From positions 28,496,001 to 28,560,000 of the forward strand of contig NW_024466599.1 in the NCBI RefSeq assembly GCF_017591425.1: a stretch of DNA of 64,000 bases. The letters run 5' to 3'. The notes under the pieces were generated by a model, which searched no databases, was not told where the DNA came from, and saw only the letters and a list, made by a program, of their open reading frames with translations. Position 1 is the first letter of the stretch, and each line of letters opens with the position of its first letter. The position numbers and the translations under genes were made by a program. This stretch comes from Ochotona curzoniae (Eukaryota; Chordata; Mammalia; Lagomorpha; Ochotonidae). Below, piece by piece: positions 21,600 through 32,300 of this stretch.

Positions 21600-23400
21600 T
21601 GTGATGGCAACCTCTTCCCCAGAGGGAGGTAATTGGGAGTAACGGGCCAGAATCAGTGCAGAATACAGCCTTTTCTCTCTTGTGCACAACTTTTCAGAGA
21701 AACGTGGAGCAAAGGTAACTCGCCAGTAATTTCATTCTTGTTTAGAGGTTATTTGGGACTACAACCTTGGTCCCCAGATGAAGGAATGCTAGAAACTGGA
21801 TTTATGAGTTATGCCCAGAAAAATGGTGAAAAGGTCCAAAGGATATAAGATGTTCATGTTAGCTTTAAATACATGGACTTCAGTTACAGCTGTTATTACA
21901 ATTTTAGAAGGGAAACTTGCAAGGGAGACTCCTCTAGGAGTAGATGTTGCCGAAATGTGGTTAAAAAGGAAATGCCTTGTAGTACAGAAGAGAAAGGGAA
22001 GCTGTGAGACATCCCCCTAATAGGAGAGGCTGCCGTAATGCAGCTTAAAAAATGCCTTATACAACAGAGGATGAAGATGAAGAAGGGGGATGCATGAGAC
22101 ACTCTTCTAACAGGAAACACCACTGTAATGCACCTAAAAGAGATATGCCTTATACTATAAATGAGTAACAGAGAAAACTCAGGAAGGACTCCCCTAATGG
22201 GAGATGCCACTACACTGTGGCTAGGAGAGACTACAACTTCCTGTGTTAAAATAGCAAAATCACAGGACTCCTCAGAATCTTCTAGTGTGGAAAATGAGGA
22301 TGGGTTAAAAGAACAATTAAGTACCAGCCCATGGTGCCAGACCCTAAAATCTGATCAAGGATGTGCCAGAGTGTTTGATATTCCCCAGAGACCTCATAAA
22401 TTTCAACTGATTTTCCCCAATTACATTTTAAGAAAATCAACCTACATATCAAAGTCTAGATTTTAATGCCATCGCAGCTTTTAAACAGGCTTGTGTGTCC
22501 TATGAGCCCCACTTCTTTGTATCTGTGGGAATACTTAAATGACTGGAGCCAGGAAGCAAACTGGATTGCCAATTATTTTGAAATAGCAAAAATAGGGCTT
22601 TCTCCTTCTCAATACTTACAATGGAAAATATGGAGGAGTGATATGACTAAGGGAAAATTGTGACCCTTAGGACAAGCAGTTCGACAACTCCCTGAGGGTG
22701 GGTGATTGACTTACAATATATTGGTTGGAGATGGGCAGTGGATTACTGCAGAGTAGCACTCACCCATATATGGGACATAGTGCCGTGGGCCTGCTAAAAG
22801 ATTGACACTGGGACTGAACTTGTATAGAGTTACACAAAAGTCATCCAGGGAGCTTGTGAAGCTTATGCTGATTTTATAGGATGCTTGACTGACTTCGTAG
22901 AAAAACAAATCCAAGGAGATAATACTAGAAAACTGTCACTCTGGCAATTAGCCTTTGACAACGCCAGTGAAGACTTCCAGGCGGCTAGCATCCTATAAAA
23001 GAGACAGAAGATCTTATGGTTTAACTGAAAGCTTGCCATATCATAGGGCCATTCAAACACCCTGTCAGCCTAGCAGTGCATGAGCCCTTCACTGTTCAAA
23101 CACAAATGAATGCTAAATGTTTTAATTGTCCCAAGCTGCGGGTCTCCTTCCTAAACAATGCCAAGTACTCCCTATAACTCAAAAATATGATACTAATAAG
23201 ACTAACAATTATCCTCCTGGAATATATCCTAAATGCCTTGGAAGACAACATTGGGCAAAATGTTGTAAATCTAAAGTTGATCGTGACAGCCAATTCCTGC
23301 AGCCAGCAATCTCTTGGTGGGGCCAGCCCTTAGGCCCCCACAATCAGGGGTTGGCAGCACAACAATATCCTATTCAATTTGTGCCCACAGAAGAGTAACA
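21600..23400 (+). pseudogene. Decayed betaretrovirus-like gag (MA leader, capsid, nucleocapsid)
   Basis: This is the Gag structural-protein region of an old endogenous retrovirus, broken by many stops and frameshifts. In order: a leader with a possible splice donor AAAG|GTAACT at 21711-21720; an 88-bp tandem repeat; a capsid part with 'DFNAIAAFKQACVSYEP'-like reading near 22458-22510 and 'GLSPSQYLQWK' near 22600; the major homology region at 22846-22887, reading QGACEAYADFIGCL, where the usual Arg near the end is Cys; 'LWQLAFDNASEDFQAA' at about 22942-22989. The nucleocapsid has two zinc knuckles, both damaged: the first keeps only CFNC (23118-23129), the second at 23225-23266 reads YPKCLGRQHWAKCC with its first Cys changed to Tyr. 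Domain order and the His-Trp-Ala in knuckle two fit betaretroviruses. It cannot encode a working Gag. Confidence 0.85.
21911..22245 (+). repeat. Tandem repeat, about 88-bp unit, 3.7 copies, in the gag leader
   Basis: Four copies start near 21911, 21997, 22086 and 22177. Each has a '(g)agac..cc.ctaa.agga' block, a 'gccg/gccac..taatg' block, an 'aaatgcctt' block and a purine-rich end. Unit lengths of roughly 86, 89 and 91 bp correspond to about 29-30 codons, so the array would lengthen the protein if read in frame. The last copy is partial. Copies differ at many positions, so the array is old. Confidence 0.8.
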
Positions 23401-23464
23401 GATTTAAAGTTGCTACCAGTGCATCATTATAGTGATTAAAAAAAAAACCTTCTTGTAGAAATTG

Positions 23465-23845
23465 ATGCTACTGCACGACACATGAAGTGCTGAAGGAATG
23501 ACAATAAAAGCAAGAATGTCAATGTTCATGAGATGCAGCAAAAACAGTGTTACATGGGATGTTTACAAAAATCAGGAACTTAGAAACAATCAAAATGTCT
23601 TATACGAGTGATCGATTAATGAATTACAAGGACTTGTTGAAAAAGACCCAAATGAATAGGAAGTGTAAAAAAGGTAAAATTCACAGCAAACATAATTGGA
23701 TTTCAAACCAAAAAAGTAAAAATTGAAACAAGAAAGAGCCATTCCCTTAGAAGATGAGCAAAACAATCCTTCATCCTTATTAACAATGAACATCATGAAA
23801 GGACAACCACTTAAAATTAGAGATGAAAGAAATGGTTCCAACTTT
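23465..23845 (+). mobile_element. L1 ORF2 fragment (region before the reverse transcriptase), plus strand
   Basis: The nucleotide order resembles the L1 ORF2 linker between endonuclease and reverse transcriptase: 'gagatgcagcaaaaacagtg', 'aaatcaggaactta', a long A-rich section, then 'ttagaagatgagcaaaacaatcc' and 'cacttaaaattagagatgaaag', which parallel the segment encoding 'FEKINKID...NKIRDEK'. It is heavily decayed. It begins just after the retroviral nucleocapsid remnant and so interrupts the provirus. Confidence 0.6.
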
Positions 23846-24240
23846 CTGCTCTTTATGTTTAGGTCATGGCACTGCTGGCATAGGCAATAGCAGACATTCT
23901 AATTGTTTTGGTCTGGGTATATTTAGAAGTTTCATTAGGAGTCTGTCTTCATTCTTTAGTGGAGATGCATTCTGTTGATCTTCCTTGATTCCTGGCCTCC
24001 ATTAGATCCTTTGTGAGGTTACACATGTGCTTTATTCTTTTTTTTATTTTGCATTTTTATGGAAGATGCCATATATTAGACTGAATATATGATACATGTC
24101 TTTTTGGGAATGGCTCATTTCACTTAGCATAATGGTCTCCAGTTGGGCATGTTTGGATAGAATATCTTTTTAATAGCTGAGTAGTATTCCATAAAGTTTA
24201 TGTACCAAAGTTTTCTGTTTTTCTCCCTGTGGTAGACTGT
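23846..24240 (-). mobile_element. L1 ORF2 C-terminus and start of 3' UTR, inverted
   Basis: On the minus strand from about 24235 the sequence encodes the typical L1 ORF2 end: LWYINFMEYYSAIKK (about 24215-24170), then 'gagaccattatgctaagtgaaatgagcc' and 'aaaaagacatgtatcatatattc' in the following region, running into 3' UTR. It points opposite to the L1 3' end that follows immediately. Confidence 0.75.
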
Positions 24241-24600
24241 GTTTTCTGGCTCTGTATTCAAGGAGATGTATAATGGAAGTACAGCAGAGACCGACATGTC
24301 CAGATGTGGAGACATAGTGTAGTAAGCACCTCTGCAGCCAGACCAAAGATGGACTCCCAGTGAAACTGTTGAATACAGCCCAAGTGTAGCATGTCGGACT
24401 CTCCACCACTGTCCACACCTACGATACTGAAACACTTCAGTGTCGGAGTGATGGACTTATGACTGCTCATGTAGGGTTACCCATTAGAGGGACATTCAGT
24501 TGGGGGAGGGGACTTGGAGAAGGGAACAGGAAATCAAATTCCAGAGCCTATAGAACTGTATCATAATATTAAGAAGAAGAACCATGAGAAAGAGAAAAGA
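24241..24600 (+). mobile_element. L1 3' UTR end, plus strand
   Basis: The terminal part 'cagttgggggaggggacttggagaag', 'ccagagcctatagaactgtatcataat' matches the L1 3' end seen elsewhere in this window (51950-52030 and, on the minus strand, 13571-13779). The A-rich end is decayed to 'attaagaagaagaa'. Together with the adjoining inverted ORF2 piece it looks like one L1 insertion whose 5' part was inverted. Confidence 0.65.
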
Positions 24601-24815
24601 ACTCTGCTACGATTGGAAGTGTTACTTTAGACAATTCTCACGATTTCACTATCATTCCTTCTCAATGTCTTTACAAAATGCTTACTAGAACTTTTGGACC
24701 CATTGTTATAGATATGTTGGCTTGATAATTGGGTGTGGTAGACTTACTTCAAAAAATATAAATGTACATCTAGGGAGTTATTGATTCTGATTACAAAGGA
24801 GAAATATCTGATCAG
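24601..24815 (+). pseudogene. Retroviral dUTPase remnant (pro region)
   Basis: Betaretroviruses carry a dUTPase ahead of the protease, which hydrolyses dUTP to keep uracil out of viral DNA. The remnant keeps TFGP at 24690-24701 and the dUTPase motif III GVIDSDYKGEI at 24774-24806, including the catalytic Asp. A one-base shift at 24773 separates it from the preceding NINVHL. A stop follows TFGPIVIDMLA. This lies downstream of gag in the order expected for the same provirus, with L1 DNA in between. I could not see a protease active site, reverse transcriptase, integrase or envelope further on. Confidence 0.72.
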
Positions 24816-25814
24816 CAGAGACCCCCAAAAACCCCACAAGGGGGTAGCTCTAGGATCCCTAGAGGAAGACAAAAGTCACTTGGTGTCCCACAAGTACTGC
24901 CAGGAGCATCAAGGATTCTCTTGTTGAACTCAATTTGCAAACCTTAAGAGTCTCAGAAAGACATTCAGCCTTTCATGAACCGAACAGAGTGTTCAAGATC
25001 TTTCGTTCTCGAGGAGGTTGCACTGGGGATTCCATTTTCTCCTGGGGCAGGGTAGTGTTTGAGGGAGCTGTTGTACTGTGGAGGCCAAATGAGTATTAGG
25101 GGAACCCATAGTTTTTTGAGGAATTCATTAGGAAATCCTGAAAAGACAAGAGCGTAACCTTTGTCATGGGTTATTGATGTTCTGGAATATGAATCACTCA
25201 GTTGTGTCACCCAGACAGGGATTTGTAAGTCCTTAGTAGGAGATGTAGAAAAATGTTTGTCACTGAAAAGGCTTAATGAGAACAACAAGCAAACAGCAAA
25301 AATGCCTTACACAGATTTGGCGCATTTTCCTCCTTTCAGAGAATGTGTAACCTTAGCACTATTCTGTAACTAACAGAAGAGCTCATTCCTTCTTCGTGGA
25401 AAATATGGTTGTAACGGAGAGAGGCTTTCAGCGATCCAGGTAACCTTGTGGTTCCTACTCAGCCCAAGGCAAACCAAATGGAAGACAAAAAGACTCAAGC
25501 ATCACAGTGAAACACAGTGCTCTCTTCTCTGCTGTGTGTAGTGTACTACTAATTTCAGGAAACTCTTACCTCTTTCAAGGTGGCTCAGATTAGAAAGGTT
25601 GCCTACCATCAAATATCCTATGTTATTCTAAACAGAAGGATAATGAGATTATACTCAGCCGACTGAAGTTATTTGATTTAAATAAATTTTAAAAAATTAT
25701 GAATACTCTGATGCATGAGTATCACAGTACAGGATGCACTGAAAAGAAAGCTAATGTAAGTAAATATATGGTTTTGCTGATAACAATGGTAACACATGCT
25801 TGCATAATCATTCT
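24816..25814. other. Non-coding stretch; end of provirus unclear
   Basis: No gene recognised. The first few hundred bases could be very decayed retroviral pro sequence, but no motif supports it. A 107-codon minus-strand frame at 24965-25288 has no recognised domain. Confidence 0.45.
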
Positions 25815-25935
25815 GGGTCTTTCACTGTGTAATTCCATCAATTTATCCTCTCTGTGTCTCAATTTGCTCATCTTTAAAATGGAGAAGATAACTGAAATTA
25901 CTTCATAGGGTTGTCATACTCACATTAAAGATCCC
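25815..25935 (+). repeat. MIR, plus strand
   Basis: 'ctttcactgtgtaattccatcaatttatcctctctgtgtctcaatttgctcatctttaaaatggagaagataactgaaattacttcatagggttgtcat' (read here as successive blocks) follows the MIR core order exactly. Confidence 0.85.
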
Positions 25936-26139
25936 ATCACAACAGCTGAAACCTCGTTCAACCAATAATGCATAGCAAAGTCAATGAAATGCATCATTTG
26001 CACAAATACAAAAAACCCTAAGAACAATCGCCACGAGCCATGTTCAGAGCTATTTGTCGTCTCGGGGGCACACACCTAAAGATCATGCACATCATACTGA
26101 GTAATGGATTGGATTTTAACACTTGCTTCATAACTGCCT
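25936..26139. other. Short non-coding gap between MIR copies
   Basis: Nothing recognised. Confidence 0.5.
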
Positions 26140-26250
26140 ATGTATTATCCCCATCGTGCAGATCATGAAACCAAGGCACAGAAAAGCAAAGGTACATGAC
26201 AGTGTGAGAATTTGGCCACAAAAATCTGAGGCTCTCTCAGCTCTTCCAGT
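26140..26250 (-). repeat. MIR, minus strand
   Basis: 'tattatccccatcgtgcagatcatgaaaccaaggcacag' is the reverse-strand MIR block normally read 'ccccattttacagatgaggaaactgaggcacag'. Confidence 0.8.
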
Positions 26251-27229
26251 TCTGATTTAATACATGTTTGCTTTTACAACCTTGCTTTTCATATTACTGG
26301 TTTCCATCTTTTAAAAATATGCAATGGATTTTTATAGCAGCCATGAAGTCTATAATTTGTATCCCTGAAAGTAAATGCATCAAAATAATGGTCTAGAGAT
26401 ATTACAGTAATTTGGGACACAATTCATTCACACATGCAACAAAAGGGTCTACTGTCAGCCATAGGCAAAGCAATCTATGTCAATGCCACAAAGTAACAGC
26501 TGTCGGTTAAAGGCATTCTGATCTGGCTTACACTGTTTTTACATACAAGACACACATTGAAGGGTATCTGGAGATATGACAAGGTGACTCTCTTTGCTTT
26601 CTTTGTATCTTGCCCCCAGTCTTTCACTAAAGCCATAGTAATAAAGCAGAAACTCCCACTTGACATCTGAACTCTTATGACCTTGATCAATATTCCTTTT
26701 ATTGCCAAATTTCTTTCTTATTTTACGATGACTTACTCTAAATGTTTTGACATGTCTTCAATGCTCAGATGCTTAAACTTGGTCGTTTTGGGTCTTAATG
26801 GTTACTCCAGAGCCATGGAATTTTAAATTTGATCTTGGATTTTTAAAGAAACAGCTTGATTATTTTACAAGGCCCAAACTCCAATTCTGTAATTTTTTAA
26901 GAGTCAAAACTTTTTGCCATCTATACAGACATTCTGCAATGTGTGGTCTGCAGTGCTGTCCAAATGGCTCACAGCTGTTGGCACTTTGTTCCCAAGGTCA
27001 CAGAGACCCCAGGAGCCGATCCTCCTGGGATTGCTATTAATATCACTCTAACTTTAGACAGTTTTTTCTTCAAATAGCAATATTTCTGGCTCCTTTATAG
27101 TGCACTGTATATAGTCTTACAGCATTCAGGGAGACTTGGGACACTAGAAAGGTTTGACAATAACTGTATTTGTGTTTCCTTCCAGAAAGAGTCAAAGAGA
27201 GAAAACAACAGCAAAAGAGAGGAGAGCGA
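26251..27229. other. Non-coding stretch, nothing recognised
   Basis: No gene or confident repeat. It ends in a purine-rich run (27180-27255) that leads into the next SINE. Confidence 0.5.
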
Positions 27230-27530
27230 AGAAGGTGAGGAGAGGCAAGAGAGAGAGATTATGAAATAAGAGGCTTATCTGCTGGCTCATTACCAAAATG
27301 CTTAGAACATCCAAGGCCAGGCCAGGCAAAAAACCAGACCTCTGAAAGTAAGTCTAAGACTCCAAAGGAATTATCAGGGACCCAACTCTGAATCCGCACC
27401 AATTCCCTCCCAGAGTGAGCACTCACAGGAAGCTGGATTTGGGAGCAGAGCTGTGACTTGAACTTGGGCCCTCTCACATGAGTTTTATGGCTCCCAGTCA
27501 TATCTTAACTGGTAAGCCAAATGTGTACCT
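27230..27530 (-). mobile_element. CSINE (older), minus strand
   Basis: Reverse CSINE: purine-rich tail complement near 27240, 'cttatctgctggctcattaccaaaatgc', 'aggaagctggatttgggagcagagctgtgacttgaacttggg' and a tRNA-like end 'cttaactggtaagcc'. Confidence 0.78.
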
Positions 27531-28489
27531 AACTGCAAAACAAATTTTAAAGCATGTCACTTCCCTAAATGCAGCTAAAGCAGATTTCTGAATTTAAAAA
27601 AACAAGTGCCAAAAATTGAGAAAAAATAAATTAGCACCAGGGATAGTTAACTTCTTTAGTATAAGGAGAAACAACTAATGCAATACTAATATTGAAGACC
27701 ATAATATCTGAAACTCTAATTCCTAATGCTGTTTTTGAGGAATAATGCAAGATCTTAAAGGCAAGCTAGCCGAAATTTTTATTGCATGTGGATTCGATTT
27801 AGAGGTGCTATATTTGATTCTGTGTTTTACGGGGCCAGACAAACCTCGTCCCAAAAGTATACTCTGGACAAATTCTATTTGAGTTCTTTTAGGGGAGAAG
27901 TCATTATATAACCTTGTAAAGTATACTGGCACATATGCTAAAATCTGTGAAAATATGGTACATTCAGGAGGATTTAAAAATTTTGTTTCCTGTAATATAT
28001 CAGCACATTCTGTGACACTAGTCATTTCTAGTTCTCTAAGGTCCTGTTCTATTCATTTTTATTTAGTTTTAATTAATTTATTATTCAATTCTCCAACATG
28101 AGCATTTTATTCCTTTGTTTTCTTCTCTATACAATGTGCATCACATGAAATATAAATATCTGGTATTTTATAAGAATCTAAGCACAAGAAAACCTGAAAC
28201 TAAAAAAAAAGGGGGGGGGAATATTTTCTCTTCCTTAAAAGTCCTGAAATTTAATTTCGCCATTCATAGACACAAGATAAAACATCTGGTCTAATGGAAA
28301 AATAACAAAAAAACATTTCTGAAAAGCTCCACAGAAAGTTTTTCACATGAGTAGATGGAAATATGTATTCCATTTTTAGATAGCGGCTGCTGCTTGATGT
28401 TAAAAAGGTTGATGGTCATGATACATAAATAATTCATTTATCTTCCATCAGGAAACCTTGATAAGTCCAAAAGCTAAAACACCATTATG
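27531..28489. other. Non-coding stretch, nothing recognised
   Basis: AT-rich. A short poly(A)/poly(G) junction at 28203-28219 stands out. No gene recognised. Confidence 0.5.
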
Positions 28490-28830
28490 GTTAATTAACT
28501 CACTCATCTATTTATCGTTTCCTTTGAAAACAGAGTGACATCCAGGTACTGGGGATGCTGAAACAAAAGACTTGATTCTCACCTTCCGGGTTCTCACTTT
28601 AGTCCAGAAGTTAAAGGAAAAAAAGAAAAGAAAATGTTACGTGATTATCTCTGTAAGAGACAAATACAGGTATGAACTGAAGGAAACAGTGACTCGAGAC
28701 CAACAGATTCAGGAAACCTCACCAAAAAGAGGCGATACCTACATGGTATGATTTAAGTCTGCGTAAGAATAACCAGGCAAACGTGCTCTAGGGAGGACAA
28801 AGCATTTGACCACAAAGAGACGACGCACAT
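28490..28830 (-). repeat. L2, minus strand
   Basis: Reverse L2 3' end: 'ctcactcatctatttatcg', 'ccaggtactggggatgctgaaacaaaagacttgattctcacc', then 'gattatctctgtaagagacaaatacagg' and 'gatttaagtctgcgtaag', in the order typical of L2. Confidence 0.72.
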
Positions 28831-30227
28831 TTGCAACAAGCATTTCCAATTTTCTTAGAATGAATCAGGGTCCACATACAGCACCCGCACCTCGGCCTGC
28901 AGCCTTCACCGCTGCTGCCGTGAATGGTCTGAGTATTTCCTTGATCTATATTCTCATCTTGCTTGATGGACAGTAACCTCCAGAAACAAGGCTGATATAT
29001 CTTTGCACTTCCACTTTGTCTTGCTTCGATCTTGCTTGCATGAATTTAGTGAAGCAGTTGACTTACAGTGAGAGTTTTGTAAGAATCACCTGTGAAATAC
29101 ATTGCATCTAACACTCAATGTACCTAACTCAGAGTTTGTTTTTTGTAAACATGGCTCAACTCCCAAGGAGGGGGCACGGGAACAAAAAAAAAATTACTTT
29201 TTTTGTAAATCTCATCCCCAAGACATTTTTTGATAAAGATTTATTTATTTTTATTTGTGGTTATGTGAAACAAGGGTCTGAGAAATGTACTCTCAGATGT
29301 CTGGGATGAGGAATTGGAACTGTTTTCCCTTTGGCACAGTTTCTGGAAAGAGCAATAAAACAACAACAACAAAAATCATGAGTGTTTGTCAGCATTCTCA
29401 GTGCCTTAGGTGAAAACTGCTATAAACAGGGAGAACTCTCATAGGTCAACTCTGAGCAGGCCCCTGGCCAAGAATAGCTACAAAGTGCCAAATCACATCA
29501 CCCAGTGCTGTGAGCCACCTCAAGACTTTGAAGTCTCAACCAGTCCTGGGAAGAGAGGTGCCCCGTTCAAGGGAACTATCTTTTCCCAGCAGGGCCCAGG
29601 GTCTTAGTAAGGTCCAGAAAGTTTTATTTCTCCATAGGAACAGAGGCTCTGCTCTCTGAGCCACTTCAAAAGTGGACATGGGCATTTCTTGGCAAGGAGG
29701 GCCCATCATTTAAAACTGATGTGTCTTTCAAGAAGGAGATCAAAGAGCAGGGATGACTGGATGACAGTAGACCTTCAGGGCACTGCTGCAAACCAGAGAG
29801 AAAGCTGAAATAATACCAAGTAAACACTAGCAGTAAGCTGACAGGATGTCTAATACATCATCCTCATGGAAAAGCTAAAATGACATTTTTGTCATTGTCT
29901 ATGGCTTTGTAAAACCCCTTTGCTGTTCTTTATTGACAATGTAGGGGACAAATTAGTCAGTGGACTCATCAAATTCTCCATTTACTATGTGACTTTTGGT
30001 TGGTGGACATTTGAAATTGCTTGTTTGCATGCTCGTGAAGGGAAACACTAGAAATACACAATGCATATTAAAGACAGCTGCCATGTTTCTGCAAATTGTT
30101 GAAAAAACATAAAGATTCATTATATATACAATACTCAAATGGCTGCTTTAAGACAAGTTAAAAAAGCAAGCAGCCAAAGTTTGGAATTTGGATACAATAC
30201 CAAAAATCTTTAAGAAATGAATTAAGG
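28831..30227. other. Non-coding stretch, possible SINE tail relic
   Basis: No gene recognised. 'ataaagatttatttatttttatt' near 29234-29258 looks like the tail end of a minus-strand CSINE, but no body follows. A (AAC)n-like stretch lies at 29357-29375. Confidence 0.45.
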
Positions 30228-30440
30228 CACCAGGACTGGAGCAGAGGAGGTAAAAGTTGCTGCCTTGCACACCTACCTCGCTGGTATCCTCTGTGCCCAC
30301 TTTATTTCCAACCCAGCTTCCTGCCAACAGACTGTCTGGGAAAATCAGCAAAAGATTGCCTCATTACTTGGGCCTCACTATCCAGTGGGGAATGAACCAA
30401 TGAATGGAAAAGATCTCTCTGTTCAACTTTCAAATCAAGA
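30228..30440 (+). mobile_element. CSINE fragment with internal loss, plus strand
   Basis: 'ggcaccaggactggagcagaggag', 'ccttgcacacctacctcgctggtatcc', 'cttactt..gggcctcactatccagtggggaatgaaccaatgaatggaaaagatc' show head, middle and 3' part of a CSINE, with the middle shortened. Confidence 0.55.
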
Positions 30441-31493
30441 TTTTTTTAAAAATGTCAATGCATTAAGATATGGGCAAAACTAAAATTGCCAAAGCCAAAA
30501 TGTTCACTTTCATGCTTGTAACTTAATTTGTAGTAATATTTTCCCAAGTTCAACTTCTGATTTTTTTTAAAATATTTTTTGTCCAATTAAAGAGAACTCT
30601 GGTAAAAATGTCAATGTAAGCAAGAAACTACATAATTTTCATGAATTGTGCTATACAGATAAGCACGACATTTTAGATATACTCTGGTTAAATTTCATAA
30701 TTTTTGATCGATTCCTTTGCCATCCTGCTGAAATGGTCATGTGGTGTGTTTTCTTTATCTGCTTCCTGTAGGTCATCATCAAGTTCATTAACTTTCCTAA
30801 ACTTTGAAAGAGTTAAGACAGTGCTGATGGACCTCACCAGGCACTATGTATGTCTCTCCACTTTCTCCTTTGGTCAAGTTCACATCAAGCAACACATGTT
30901 GGTATTGTCATCACTTTTATCACTTAATAGTTACACAATCCAGCCTTTCTTGACCTCCTCTTTCTCCATCTTTGCTATTTCACTGTACCAAAGGTTTGCT
31001 TAAATGCACTGACTGCTAAGGGTAGTCCCGGGCTTTCCTGGGTTCATAGTGTGAACGATGTCAAAACAGAAATGAATAGAAAAGTGGGTTTTTGGAGGGC
31101 ACATGATCTTCCTAATCCCAGTGTCCAGTTTCATAACCAGTGACGATATAAATACTATTTGTTCTGTTCACTAATTTTGCTTTGGAAGAGTGTGAGGTTT
31201 TTGAAAAGATAACTTTTTGGCATTAGCTATTATATGCTTCATAACTGTGTGACTTTGGACATATTTCTTATGAAAGATCTGCTTTCTAACTCTGACACAA
31301 AGGAAGTGCTGAAAAGTTCTAAGATATCCTTCAAGTATAAGATTGTATTTCAAGTGCAAAATTGACTATTTTCTAACTCATTTCTATCTCACAACAAGCA
31401 AAATTTTTTTTTGTTTTGCTAATATATAGAGTTTTGGAAAGAAAGTTAAAATATGCTTTTTGTATGTCAATACATCCTGAGATAAACATTTGT
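30441..31493. other. Non-coding stretch, nothing recognised
   Basis: AT-rich DNA. No gene or repeat family recognised. Confidence 0.5.
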
Positions 31494-31795
31494 GGGGACT
31501 AGTGACATGGCAAAGTGGTTAATCCCTGTGATGCTGGCATACCCTATGGGCTCTGGTCCCTGCTGCTCCACATAAATCCAGCTACCCGTATTTGCATCTG
31601 GGAAAATAAAAGATGCTCCAAGTGCTTGGATCCCTGCAACTCATGGGGGATAGCAAGATGAAGCTCCTGGCTTGGAGTCTCTCTGGAGAGCGAATAAGTG
31701 GATGAAAAATCTTCCCCTTTCTCTTTTTCTCTCTATCTCTCTCTCCTTCTAACTTTCAAATAACTCTTTAACCTTCACATAAACAAATCTCAAAA
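31494..31795 (+). mobile_element. CSINE, plus strand
   Basis: Complete old CSINE: 'ggactagtgacatggcaaagtgg' head, 'tatgggctctggtccctgctgctcc', 'gatgctccaagtgcttggatccc', CT-rich tail at 31715-31750 and 'ctttcaaataac' near the end. Confidence 0.82.
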
Positions 31796-32044
31796 CATAT
31801 ATAATACCTGAGGCACTAGAGTTATTCATTTGCTATTTAAAAAGAATATGCTGTCTCTACTTTGATGAAATATTTAAGCACATATCTGGAGAATTAATCT
31901 TCTTGACATTAATCATCTGTAAATTTAGAGAAAGTAATGCAGATTGCATTTGTCATCCAACTATCTAACATATCGAAACTCTGAAATCCCAGGAAACATG
32001 AATGGAAGCACAGGGAGCCTAGTGTGGGTAGATTAGCAATTGAA
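31796..32044. other. Short non-coding gap
   Basis: Nothing recognised. Confidence 0.5.
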
Positions 32045-32300
32045 GGGAATGCTGACTAAGCTGTCTTTGACACTGGCATTCCATGAGAGTGATGGCTGAA
32101 GTCCCATCTGTTCTACGGGTGTCTCCTAATGTGTCTGGGAAGCCAATGGTGTGATCGAGACGTGTGATTTTCCCATCCATGGAATCCCTGGCTTCTGGCT
32201 TCGTACTGGCCCAACCCAGGCCATTGTGGCTTTATGGGGAGTGAACTAGAAGATGGCAAACATTCTCCCTTTTTATTATTACCTTTTAAATTCAACATCT
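32045..32300 (+). mobile_element. CSINE (old, decayed), plus strand
   Basis: 'ctggcattccatgagagtgatggctgaag', 'aatccctggcttctggcttcgtactggcccaaccc', 'ggggagtgaactagaagatggc' mark a decayed CSINE. Confidence 0.65.

Noticed and set aside
21911..22245. Regular repeats resembling a CRISPR array
   Set aside because: Units are about 88 bp with no repeat-spacer alternation, lie in a retroviral gag leader, and the DNA is mammalian.
24816..25380. Continuation of the retroviral pol region after the dUTPase
   Set aside because: No protease active-site, reverse transcriptase or integrase motif could be found in any frame.
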